Shown one piece after another: positions 9,262 to 17,449 of a stretch of DNA of 64,000 nucleotides. Position 1 is the first letter of the stretch, and the number at the start of each line of letters is the position of its first letter. Source of the stretch: UBA6049 sp965662345 (GTDB taxonomy: Bacteria > Bacteroidota > Bacteroidia > Flavobacteriales_G > Salibacteraceae); NCBI GenBank assembly GCA_965662345.1, contig CBFIHE010000004.1, forward strand, positions 62,001-126,000. Direction: 5' to 3'. Below the pieces are notes generated by a model. That model did not search any database and was not told where the DNA came from. It saw nothing but the letters and a program-made list of their open reading frames with translations. Both the position numbers and the translations under genes were made by a program.

Positions 9262-9292
9262 CAAATATAGAAATCAGCTTACATCCATTCAA
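9262..9292 (-). promoter_or_regulatory. Promoter of alkB
   Basis: On the minus strand TTG (9290-9292) is followed after 20 nt by TATATTTG (9262-9269), matching the Bacteroidota -33/-7 arrangement. The -7 box lies about 20 nt upstream of the alkB start. Confidence 0.6.
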
Positions 9293-9299
9293 GTCCTGC

Positions 9300-9998
9300 T
9301 CACATGCGACCGATGGTCACCTTTGCTTGGTGAGCCATTACTTGCTCTATGTTTCCAAACTTTTCTCCATAATCAGCCATAGCCAACTCAATAACTTTCT
9401 TGGTTTCTTCTTCACCGTAAACATGAGTTATTTCCACATGCTTTTGGTTGGGTGCTCCTGGTATGGCCTTATATGTTAAGAAGTAGTGTCTTAGCCGTTC
9501 AATCACCTTTTCTGGAACATCTTTTAAATCACGGTAATTGCCATAGAACAAATCGTTCTTCAATACCGCCACGATTTTATCATCGGCTTCACCATCATCA
9601 ATCATTCGCATTCCTCCAATGGGTATGGCATTTACCAAAATATCTCCGTGGGTTACTTCACGTTCGGTTAAGATGCAGATATCTAATGGGTCACCATCGC
9701 CCACTATATCGGTTCTACCTGTTTTCTCGTTGCAATATTCTGCCACCCTCTTATCACAATACGTGCGAGGCACAAAACCATAAAGAGCAGGCATAATGTT
9801 ACTGAATTGTTGTGGGCGGTCTATCATGAGATATCCTGTTTCTTTATCTACCTCATACTTCACCGTATCACTAGGAACAACTTCTACAAAAGCTCGCAAC
9901 TCATGAGGTGCGTCATCTCCAATATGTACTCCGTGCCAAGGGTGAGACTTATATCGCATCCCTATTTGCTTCCAGAGGTCTTTTAATTTTTCATCCAT
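9300..9998 (-). CDS. ppa: Inorganic pyrophosphatase, family I
   Basis: The 232-residue soluble enzyme hydrolyses PPi to two phosphates. The metal-binding signature DGDPLDICIL (about 101-110) carries the three aspartates D101, D103 and D106. Further family blocks are YGFVPRTYCD and MIDDGEADDKIVAV. It is longer than the roughly 175-residue E. coli enzyme, with an N-terminal extension of about 40 residues, as in other Bacteroidota. It lies just downstream of acs on the same strand but has its own -7 box. Acetyl-CoA synthetase releases PPi, so the pairing makes metabolic sense. Confidence 0.93.
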   Translation of the reverse strand: MDEKLKDLWKQIGMRYKSHPWHGVHIGDDAPHELRAFVEVVPSDTVKYEVDKETGYLMIDRPQQFSNIMPALYGFVPRTYCDKRVAEYCNEKTGRTDIVGDGDPLDICILTEREVTHGDILVNAIPIGGMRMIDDGEADDKIVAVLKNDLFYGNYRDLKDVPEKVIERLRHYFLTYKAIPGAPNQKHVEITHVYGEEETKKVIELAMADYGEKFGNIEQVMAHQAKVTIGRM

Positions 9999-10029
9999 AT
10001 TCTATCATTAAAAAAGCTCACTTGCCGCG

Positions 10030-10037
10030 CAAAGGTA
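10030..10037 (-). promoter_or_regulatory. -7 promoter box for ppa
   Basis: Minus-strand TACCTTTG is an exact TAnnTTTG match 32 nt upstream of the ppa start. No TTG was found 19-21 nt further upstream. Confidence 0.45.
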
Positions 10038-10077
10038 GCAAGTAAGCCTGTTCTTGTTTTACGCAGATGTTACCCTG

Positions 10078-11985
10078 TTAGTATAATGCAGTAGCTACAA
10101 TTGTTTCAACCACATCTGGATCCAATAAGGTTGAAGTGTCGCCCAGCTTATCTGGTTCGCCCTCTGCTACCTTACGCAAGATTCTGCGCATTATTTTACC
10201 AGAGCGTGTTTTTGGCAAACCGGGTACGAATTGAATTTTCTCAGGCTTGGCTATTTTACCAATTTCTTGAACTACAGTTTCTACAATTTCTGCTCGTAGA
10301 ATATCCACTTCATCTTCATTAGTGGGCATCGTTTCACAAATGACATAAGCATAAATACCTTGACCTTTAACAGGATGCGGATACCCTACTACTGCAGATT
10401 CAACCACTTTATCATTCATATTGATGGCGTTCTCAATCTCTGCCGTACCAAAGCGATGACCTGAAACATTAATAACGTCATCTACTCTACCAATTATTCT
10501 GTATAAGCCATCTTTATCACGTTTGGCACCATCACCCGTAAAGTAATACCCCGCGTAATGCGAAAAATAGGTGACTCTGCATCTTTCGTGATCTCCGTAT
10601 GTAGTTCTGAGCATAGATGGCCATGGATGCTTTATTGCTAAGTAGCCCTCTACATCGTTCTCTTCTATTTCTTTACCCTCTTGATCTAAAAGTACGGGTT
10701 GTACACCTGGAAGCGGATACCCCGCATGCGCAGGTTTCTGTGGCGAATGCTCCCCTAAACCAGAAATCATGATTCCGCCTGTTTCTGTTTGCCACCACGT
10801 ATCAACTATTGGACATTTTTCTTTGCCCACATGAATATGATACCAACGCCATGCTTCGTCATTGATGGGTTCCCCAACGGTACCCAATGTTTTCAAAGAA
10901 TCCAAACTGTATGAAAGCACGTGGTCTTCTCCGTAACTCATTAACGAGCGTATGGCCGTAGGAGCTGTGTAGAATTGATTTACCCCGTGCTTATCACAGA
11001 CTTGCCAGAACCTACCAGCATCTGGATAGGTGGGTACTCCTTCAAACATCAAGGTAGTTGCTCCTGAAATAAGAGGACCGTATACGATGTAGGAATGCCC
11101 CGTAATCCACCCGACATCGGCAGTACACCAGTATACATCACTCTCATCGTATTGAAAAACATTCTGGAATGAGTATGCTGTGTATACCATATATCCCCCA
11201 CATGTATGAACAACGCCTTTTGGTTTACCAGTGGAGCCAGATGTGTAGAGTATGAAAAGCATGTCTTCTGCGTCCATTACCTCTGCCTCGCACTCCTTAG
11301 ACATGCCTTCTGTTGCTTCATGCCACCAAATGTCTCTTCCAGCTTTCATATTTGGAGACCAGCCTACGCAATCGTATACAATAGTTGTTTCAACGCTATT
11401 GCAATTTTCTAAAGCTTCATCAACAACACGCTTCAATGGAATTTGCTTAGCACCACGGTTGAGTCCGTCTGCTGTAATAACCATCTTGGCTTGTGCATCA
11501 TTAATTCTATCTGCTAAAGCATGCGCAGAGAAACCTGCAAAAACTACACTATGAACGGCTCCAATTCTTGCACAGGCCAAAACAGCAACAGTAAGTTCTG
11601 GAATCATTGGCATATAAATGGCCACTCGGTCTCCTTTTCCAACTCCCTGTGCTTTAAGGGCATTTGCGAATTCATTTACTTTTTCATAAAGTTCTCTGTA
11701 GGTCCAACGCACGAACCTTTCTTTGGGGTCGTTGGGCTCCCATATGAGTGCAAGTTTATTTCCACGTTTTGCCAAATGCCTATCTAGCGCATTTTCGGTG
11801 ATGTTTAGTTTACCTCCTTCAAACCAACGGATATCTGGACCATTAAAGTCATAGTTTAAAACCCTGTTCCATTTTTTCCTCCAATAAAACGTATTGGCAA
11901 TTTCTTCCCAAAAGCCTTCAGGGTCTTCTACACTGTGCTTGTATTTGGTTTTATACTCTTCAAATGATTTAATCTTCAAATCCAT
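10078..11985 (-). CDS. acs: Acetyl-CoA synthetase (AMP-forming)
   Basis: The 635-residue enzyme activates acetate with ATP and CoA through acetyl-AMP, releasing PPi. The AMP-binding loop YTSGSTGKPKG is at 247-257. Further motifs are DTWWQTETGG and YYFTGDGAKRDKDGLYRIIG. The C-terminal SGKIMRR has the conserved lysine at about 597, often controlled by acetylation in this family. Length and motifs match AcsA throughout. It stands upstream of ppa on the same strand, and 428 nt of non-coding DNA with inverted repeats lies before it. Acetate use or scavenging is the expected role. Confidence 0.96.
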   Translation of the reverse strand: MDLKIKSFEEYKTKYKHSVEDPEGFWEEIANTFYWRKKWNRVLNYDFNGPDIRWFEGGKLNITENALDRHLAKRGNKLALIWEPNDPKERFVRWTYRELYEKVNEFANALKAQGVGKGDRVAIYMPMIPELTVAVLACARIGAVHSVVFAGFSAHALADRINDAQAKMVITADGLNRGAKQIPLKRVVDEALENCNSVETTIVYDCVGWSPNMKAGRDIWWHEATEGMSKECEAEVMDAEDMLFILYTSGSTGKPKGVVHTCGGYMVYTAYSFQNVFQYDESDVYWCTADVGWITGHSYIVYGPLISGATTLMFEGVPTYPDAGRFWQVCDKHGVNQFYTAPTAIRSLMSYGEDHVLSYSLDSLKTLGTVGEPINDEAWRWYHIHVGKEKCPIVDTWWQTETGGIMISGLGEHSPQKPAHAGYPLPGVQPVLLDQEGKEIEENDVEGYLAIKHPWPSMLRTTYGDHERCRVTYFSHYAGYYFTGDGAKRDKDGLYRIIGRVDDVINVSGHRFGTAEIENAINMNDKVVESAVVGYPHPVKGQGIYAYVICETMPTNEDEVDILRAEIVETVVQEIGKIAKPEKIQFVPGLPKTRSGKIMRRILRKVAEGEPDKLGDTSTLLDPDVVETIVATALY

Positions 11986-12413
11986 TGTGTGATAATTTCT
12001 TCGGTTTATTTTTTGTGAATTACTCTAATCCCGTCAGGTAATCTTTTTAAAGGAGTTCTCCATGTATTCAGCATAACAATGGCTGACACGCTTTCTCAAC
12101 GTTTTACTTCGACTTATTCAAGACAAGTTGAATAGATTCAAGTTTCTAAAATAATCATTTGGGCTTACAATCTGGCACATATTCATTCAATGCTCATATA
12201 AAGAGCTTCATTTCTTTATTTCTGGTTGGCCAAGTTATAAGTGCTACATTAAAGTTCTCATCTATCATTTTTTGAATAAAATAGTAGGTACTAAAATCAA
12301 ATTACCGCTTTCAACGCTTACACGTTTACAAACCATGAAAGAAAAAACAACCGAATTCGGTTATAATCGTTTATTTAGCAGTTCAGGGAATAAAGTACAG
12401 GGCGATCGTATTG
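11986..12413. other. Divergent intergenic region between acs and the lectin-like gene
   Basis: This 428-nt AT-rich stretch has no gene I can support and no clear TAnnTTTG box. It holds three hexamer half-sites: ATTCAA (12116-12121), TTGAAT (12128-12133) and ATTCAA (12136-12141). It also holds a perfect 14-bp palindrome centred on GAATTC (12349-12362). Both are possible operator sites for the divergent genes, but nothing identifies the regulator. Confidence 0.35.
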
Positions 12414-15071
12414 ATGAGACACATTCATTTACTTTTTTTATTGAGTTTATTGACATTGAGTCAGTTGGCAGTAGCGCAGTACTTCACTGGAGGAAACACC
12501 CAAGCTTTGGGTCAGGACTGCTTTCAGCTCACCGATTCAGTTCCTAATCAATGGGGCAAGGTTTGGTATGATCAACAGATAGACCTAAATCAACCCTTTG
12601 AGTTGTATGCGTCTGTAAATTTTGGAGCACGCGATACCTTTGGAGGAGATGGAATTGCCTTTTCTTTTCATCAAGGTGGGCTTTTGGCAGGAAGTGGTGG
12701 CGCTGGCACCATGGGCTATCAGAATATTTCTCCCTCGCTCACTGTTGAAATGGACACCCGACAAAACGCAACCTACTCAGATCCCGCATTTGACCATATC
12801 GGTTTAACCTCTGGAGGAAGTTTGAATCACTCAGGCTCTGGGAATGTATCAGGACCATTCACTATGGATAATGCTGGTTCAAATGTTGAAGATACTGCAG
12901 ACCATGCTCTTCACATTAATTGGGACCCTACTAGTAATAATCTTAAAGTTTGGTTTGACTGCGATTTACGCATTGATTACACAGGAAATATCATAAACCA
13001 GTTCTTTCAAGGATTCCCAATGGTTTACTGGGGCTTCACTGCAAGTAACTCGTCCACTGCCTACAACCAACACAAGGTATGTATAGAATACCTCAGCTTA
13101 GCTCCACAATTAAATGATACTACCCTTTGCCAAGGTACAGCCCTACAATTAAATGCCGGGTTAGGTTCTCAATACCAGTGGAGTCCTAGCGCAGGTCTAA
13201 CCGATGATACCATACGCAACCCCATTGCTATACCTCAAGTTAATACCACCTATACGGTAACCGTAACCGATTCATGTGGTTATGCAAGAACTGAAAGTTA
13301 CACGCATTCTATTATTGACTCTAATTTGGCTACGCTCTCCAGTGATACGGTGACTTGTGCAGGAAATCCTATTGAGTTAGGCCTAAATGTTTCTGGTACC
13401 GCCCCTTTCAACATTGCTATTTTTGACGGCACAGGCTCTACCAACTACAACCTTGATAGCAACGGAAACGACATTACCACAGGGCTTCCTCCTGTAGTTA
13501 ATCCAACTACCACAACCACATATTTTATTACAGGTTTTCAAGGTGGAAACTTTTGTGGAACAGCTTTTTCTGGGAGCCAGACCATTACTATAGGTATTCT
13601 AAACGGCATGGTTGTTACTGAGCAAGACGCTACTTGCAATGGAGCCTGCAATGGAGCGGCATCCATTTTTATTCCGCATGAGACACCCTCTTACAGTTAC
13701 GTGTGGCCAAACTTTACAGGCGGTAACTCAAAGCCAGGACTTTGCGCGGGCACATACATGGTAACCGTTAATGATGGTAATGGGTGTATTGATTCTGTTC
13801 AAGTAGATATCGCAGAACCCGCTCCTATCGCTATCAGCTCTTTGGGGCCATATACAGCCTGTAGAAATCAAGCAGTTTCTATTCCTTTAGCTCCAACAGG
13901 TGGCTCTGGAAACTATCTTTATCAATGGAGCGATGGCCAAACAACCAACCCAGGAACTTTTTCTGATACAGCAACACGCAATTACACGGTGAGCGTAACA
14001 GATGATAATAACTGTCCGCCTGCAATTCAGTCTTTTACCATTAATAGAACTCCAGCACTTACTGTTAAAGCAGCCAATGATACCGGAATGTGTATAGGAG
14101 AAACCATGCAAATTAGTGCGCAAGGATTGGGTGGTGATAATAACTATACCTACTCATGGAGCACTGGTGAATCACAGCCTTTGTTCTTATCAGATACCAA
14201 TCAAACAGCTACTTATGTTGTAACTGTTACAGATGGATGCGGCTCCCCAGCTGTTATTGACTCTTTAGTTTTGACGGTTGACACTTTTAGAACACATACC
14301 TATACGTTTAATGACCCTGCATGCATTAAAGACCCTATTGCGTTCAACATAGATAATCATGACCCTACCGCTAGGTATACCCTGTCCTACGGAGATGGTA
14401 ATACCCAAGTAGTTCCTGGTGAATCTGTGGAGCACTTCTATGAAGATACAGGCAGGTACCACATCACGCTATTAATTGAATCTGCTTATTGCGACAGTGT
14501 TAGGACAGATAGTAATGCTGTTAACATTCTCCCCTCACCTACTGCAAGGTTCAACTACTCGCCAGACAGCCTTTTTGTCATTACAGAGTATATAGCCACA
14601 CTAGTAGATTCAAGCTCATTTTCCAGTAGTTTTGACTGGTACATAGATGAGGTTTACATTGGTTCTGGAGAAGAGTTTGAGTATTCTTTTACGGATAGCG
14701 GAACGTATGAGGCTAAATTAATCGTAGCAGATACATCTGGATGTTTGGATAGCACTTCTAAAGAAATCTTCGTTCAGTTCGAAAACAGAAATGTATTTCT
14801 TCCGAATGCCTTTACTCCTAATGGCGATGGTTTGAATGATTCTTTTGGGCCAATATTGATGGAGAGAGACATCAAAGAATACAGCTTTAGAATATTCTCA
14901 CGTTTCGGAAATATTGTCTTTGACACTGATAATCCGTTGGAATTGTGGAACGGTCTTGATCAGAACTCTGGTGGAGAGGCCATGCAAGGGGTTTATATAT
15001 ATCAAATCGTTTATACAGATTTAAACTTCATTATTCAGGAGTATAAAGGTAAAGTAACCTTGATTCGCTAG
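12414..15071 (+). CDS. Secreted lectin-like surface protein with T9SS type B C-terminal domain
   Basis: The 885-residue protein starts at ATG 12414 (a TTG precedes it) with a signal peptide ending near LAVAQ (about 22). Residues about 23-225 look like an L-type lectin fold (GGDGIAFSFHQGG, LTVEMDT, LHINWDPTSNNLKVWFD). The middle consists of Ig/PKD-like repeats and one SprB-type repeat (DATCNGACNGAASI to MVTVNDGNGCIDSVQVDI). The last 90 residues, from FLPNAFTPNGDGLNDSF to the end, form the gliding-motility-associated C-terminal domain used as a type IX secretion signal of type B. It should be exported and attached or released at the cell surface, where it could bind glycans. The ligand is unknown. 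Confidence 0.85.
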   Translation: MRHIHLLFLLSLLTLSQLAVAQYFTGGNTQALGQDCFQLTDSVPNQWGKVWYDQQIDLNQPFELYASVNFGARDTFGGDGIAFSFHQGGLLAGSGGAGTMGYQNISPSLTVEMDTRQNATYSDPAFDHIGLTSGGSLNHSGSGNVSGPFTMDNAGSNVEDTADHALHINWDPTSNNLKVWFDCDLRIDYTGNIINQFFQGFPMVYWGFTASNSSTAYNQHKVCIEYLSLAPQLNDTTLCQGTALQLNAGLGSQYQWSPSAGLTDDTIRNPIAIPQVNTTYTVTVTDSCGYARTESYTHSIIDSNLATLSSDTVTCAGNPIELGLNVSGTAPFNIAIFDGTGSTNYNLDSNGNDITTGLPPVVNPTTTTTYFITGFQGGNFCGTAFSGSQTITIGILNGMVVTEQDATCNGACNGAASIFIPHETPSYSYVWPNFTGGNSKPGLCAGTYMVTVNDGNGCIDSVQVDIAEPAPIAISSLGPYTACRNQAVSIPLAPTGGSGNYLYQWSDGQTTNPGTFSDTATRNYTVSVTDDNNCPPAIQSFTINRTPALTVKAANDTGMCIGETMQISAQGLGGDNNYTYSWSTGESQPLFLSDTNQTATYVVTVTDGCGSPAVIDSLVLTVDTFRTHTYTFNDPACIKDPIAFNIDNHDPTARYTLSYGDGNTQVVPGESVEHFYEDTGRYHITLLIESAYCDSVRTDSNAVNILPSPTARFNYSPDSLFVITEYIATLVDSSSFSSSFDWYIDEVYIGSGEEFEYSFTDSGTYEAKLIVADTSGCLDSTSKEIFVQFENRNVFLPNAFTPNGDGLNDSFGPILMERDIKEYSFRIFSRFGNIVFDTDNPLELWNGLDQNSGGEAMQGVYIYQIVYTDLNFIIQEYKGKVTLIR

Positions 15072-15734
15072 TGTTTCAAAACCCTTCTTTACTGATGGGC
15101 TTTGTGCTCTGGGCTTTATTCATAGGTACAGATTCAACAGGCCAAACAATTACCAAGGATACCTTGGTAAATGATTCTAAACTTCTGATTCTTCGTGTAG
15201 ACTCTGGCTCCTTACATAGCCAATGGGTTTGGAAAGAAGTCACCTATCGTGGTCCAAATTAAAGACACTGTTTCTTTTCGCAAGAAATGCTTTGATGAAA
15301 ATAGCCTTGTTATTTCAGATTGAGAATGGATTCACCATGCTCTTCTACCCCAATCTATAAAGAGAGATGGTATATTACCAAAATACTGTGATAAAAGCAT
15401 ATTGCGCAAAGGGGATAGGACTCTAGACTCCTTAGTATACGCAAACACTCATTCTTCAGGTGAATTTCTGTTTGACATGATTCTGGCTTTTCCATTCCCA
15501 AAACCACTGGAACAACAAGATTACATTCTAGGCGAGAAATACTATCAGTTTACTATTGGCGAAATGGGTGAATTCATTCCGTTATGTGTAGCAAGGGGTG
15601 GTGGAGTGTTGTATGATTATGTCTTCATCAACCATGTACATGAGTACACCCTTATTCATAGACCGACTCCAGGCTTATTCCAATTCTATAATGGAGATAC
15701 CATTCAACTAACAACAAATTTTAGGTACCATTAA
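15071..15734 (+). pseudogene. Disrupted gene for a small secreted protein (frameshift plus in-frame stop)
   Basis: A GTG at 15071 overlaps the previous stop and opens a frame with a signal-peptide-like start (LLMGFVLWALFIGTDSTGQ) that ends at 15262. The +1 frame continues in protein-like fashion from about 15243 (PIVVQIKDTVSFRKKCFDEN), meets TGA at 15321-15323, and then stays open in the same frame to TAA at 15732-15734. The total of 664 nt is one base more than a multiple of three. The simplest reading is one gene of about 220 codons broken by a single-base insertion near 15240 and a nonsense change at 15321. The product family is not recognised. It follows the T9SS lectin gene as if part of its operon. 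Confidence 0.65.
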
Positions 15735-15737
15735 AAA

Positions 15738-15761
15738 AGCCCTTGAATTTCTTCAAGGGCT
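15738..15761. terminator. Bidirectional terminator hairpin
   Basis: AGCCCTTGAA (15738-15747) pairs perfectly with TTCAAGGGCT (15752-15761) around a 4-nt loop. The A run before it gives a T tract on the minus strand, so it mainly serves the convergent minus-strand operon. Confidence 0.8.
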
Positions 15762-15785
15762 TACTCTATAGTGAATATAGGAAGC

Positions 15786-16433
15786 TTAGCTGCCAGAGGC
15801 TTCTTGCTTCAAGTCCATAAACTTCTCATCCAAAAAGCCCATCATAAATACCACGCATCCTTTGGAGGTTGTTCCTTCTTCTCCATCGTAAGCAGGAATA
15901 ATGTAATCTATAAATAACTTATTTCCTTTAAAGTCTTTTGGTAACTCCAATAAGGTAATCTTCTCACCTCTGGTACCCTCGAAAATCAGTTTGCGCTTTT
16001 TGTTTGTTACTGGTTTGTCATAAACCTTGATGATAACATCTTGCTCTAACCCTTCTGTGTTGAACACGAGAAGGTGCTCTTCTTCATAAAAAATAGGAAC
16101 CACTACTTGATGACGCTGAGGATACTTCCTAAACGTTAGAATGGTTGTTTTAGAGTTACAATACTTGTAGGGTTGCAACTGTTCTTTAGTTGCATCTCTT
16201 AACTCATCGCGGTTTTCACAAGCATTAACAAAGTTAACCTTTGGTCCTTCGGGCTCAGCTTCAACTTCTTCTCCAAATGGGTTCTCAGATAAATCTTCAC
16301 CAGTATCAGATTCGTTCTCTTCCCATGATTCTTCTTCCCACGATTCCTCTTCCCAGCTCTCTTCTTCCTGGGCCATGGCGAATGGAGCCATGAAAATAAA
16401 AGAGAGTAAGATTAGTATGTTCAAACTTTTCAT
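15786..16433 (-). CDS. Secreted protein with acidic SWEEE repeat, unknown function
   Basis: The 215-residue protein has a signal peptide (MKSLNILILLSFIFMAPFAMAQ) followed by three tandem copies of a five-residue SWEEE-type unit, then more acidic sequence to about residue 65. The remaining 150 residues form a compact domain with NACENRDELRD, YCNSKTTILTFRK and GCVVFMMGFLDEKF; I do not recognise it. Three cysteines in the mature part could form a disulfide. It is 7 nt downstream of a lipoprotein gene on the same strand, so the two are probably co-transcribed envelope proteins. Confidence 0.7.
   Translation of the reverse strand: MKSLNILILLSFIFMAPFAMAQEEESWEEESWEEESWEENESDTGEDLSENPFGEEVEAEPEGPKVNFVNACENRDELRDATKEQLQPYKYCNSKTTILTFRKYPQRHQVVVPIFYEEEHLLVFNTEGLEQDVIIKVYDKPVTNKKRKLIFEGTRGEKITLLELPKDFKGNKLFIDYIIPAYDGEEGTTSKGCVVFMMGFLDEKFMDLKQEASGS
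16320..16364 (-). repeat. Three tandem 15-nt units encoding SWEEE
   Basis: Three 15-nt units (16320-16334, 16335-16349, 16350-16364), read on the plus strand as TTCCCATGATTCTTC, TTCCCACGATTCCTC and TTCCCAGCTCTCTTC. They keep the reading frame, so slippage would change repeat number without breaking the gene. Confidence 0.75.
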
Positions 16434-16440
16434 AATAGGC

Positions 16441-17304
16441 TTAATTTACAACTACCGTTCTTATTTCTATAATTTGATCAGCAAGCTCTTTCAAATTACC
16501 CATGGATATTTCAAGGTCAATGACTGATCCTTCTTCCATTCCTTTTACTTCCTCGAAACCGTTGAAGGTATCTTCCATTTTTTGAAATCTAGATTTCAAA
16601 TCATCTAATTTCTTGCTCTTCTTATCTACGCTTTCTAAGCCTTGAATAAGGTTATCAAGTATTGTCATTTGCTCAATTAAGCGCATGCTAATTTCTTTCT
16701 TTTCATTTGGGTCTGCGGCTTTAACACCAAAATACATACCTTCAATCCAGGCACCTGCGAAAAGAACTGCAGACTCTTGACTTAGATTGTTATCATCAAT
16801 GTGAACATCTGTACGCTCTTGAACTTCAATCATGATATCTAATATGGCATTTTGATCTCCCATACTCTTCTCAAACCTTTCAAATAAATCTTCCGCTTCA
16901 TAAATTTCGGTAAGACCTAAGTCATCAGCTAAACCACGAACCGCTTTCATGTATTCCATGGCGTCTTCATTCTGATCGTTCAGAATGCAATAAGATAAAT
17001 CAGTGGAGTATACACCGTATGCCAGCAACTTTTCAACTTTAGTGTTGTAGTTAGCTACGTTCTCAGGGTTATTTGTGACGCCAGAAACAAATGGCAACCC
17101 TGCTTTTTTGAAAATCTGACCTACTTGAACTGTAGAAGGAAGAACAAAATCAGTTTCTACAGGACTTTGTGTCTCGGTTTCAATTGCAACCTCTGTACTT
17201 AAGGTATCTACTGTCTCTTCACTTTTTCCTTGTTCGGGATTACCTCCACAACCAACCACTAGCCAAGCTCCTGCTAAAACCGTGGAATACTGAATAAATC
17301 GCAT
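16441..17304 (-). CDS. Predicted lipoprotein, unknown function
   Basis: The 287-residue protein has a lipoprotein signal with lipobox LVVGC (C19) followed by a polar, acidic linker of about 35 residues. The rest is mostly helical by composition, with the segment AGAWIEGMYFGVKAADPNEK near residue 190 and a charged coiled-coil-like stretch near 225-260. No family is recognised. The cysteine is followed by GGNPE, without charged residues at once after it. It is the first gene of a two-gene unit with the SWEEE-repeat protein. Confidence 0.65.
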   Translation of the reverse strand: MRFIQYSTVLAGAWLVVGCGGNPEQGKSEETVDTLSTEVAIETETQSPVETDFVLPSTVQVGQIFKKAGLPFVSGVTNNPENVANYNTKVEKLLAYGVYSTDLSYCILNDQNEDAMEYMKAVRGLADDLGLTEIYEAEDLFERFEKSMGDQNAILDIMIEVQERTDVHIDDNNLSQESAVLFAGAWIEGMYFGVKAADPNEKKEISMRLIEQMTILDNLIQGLESVDKKSKKLDDLKSRFQKMEDTFNGFEEVKGMEEGSVIDLEISMGNLKELADQIIEIRTVVVN

Positions 17305-17449
17305 ACGTTTAGATGTTTTGATTTGAAGCTAAAATAGGCTTTACTAGCTGACCTAGGAAATATCTTTATCATTTTTATTGTAAGCCTAAACTTATACCTT
17401 TAGTATTCTCTGCTACATTTTTCATTTGTAGAAATCAAAGACTTAAAAT

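Noticed and set aside
11206..11787. Open frames on the plus strand inside acs
   Set aside because: Antisense shadows of the acs codons; composition is not protein-like and no start signals are seen.
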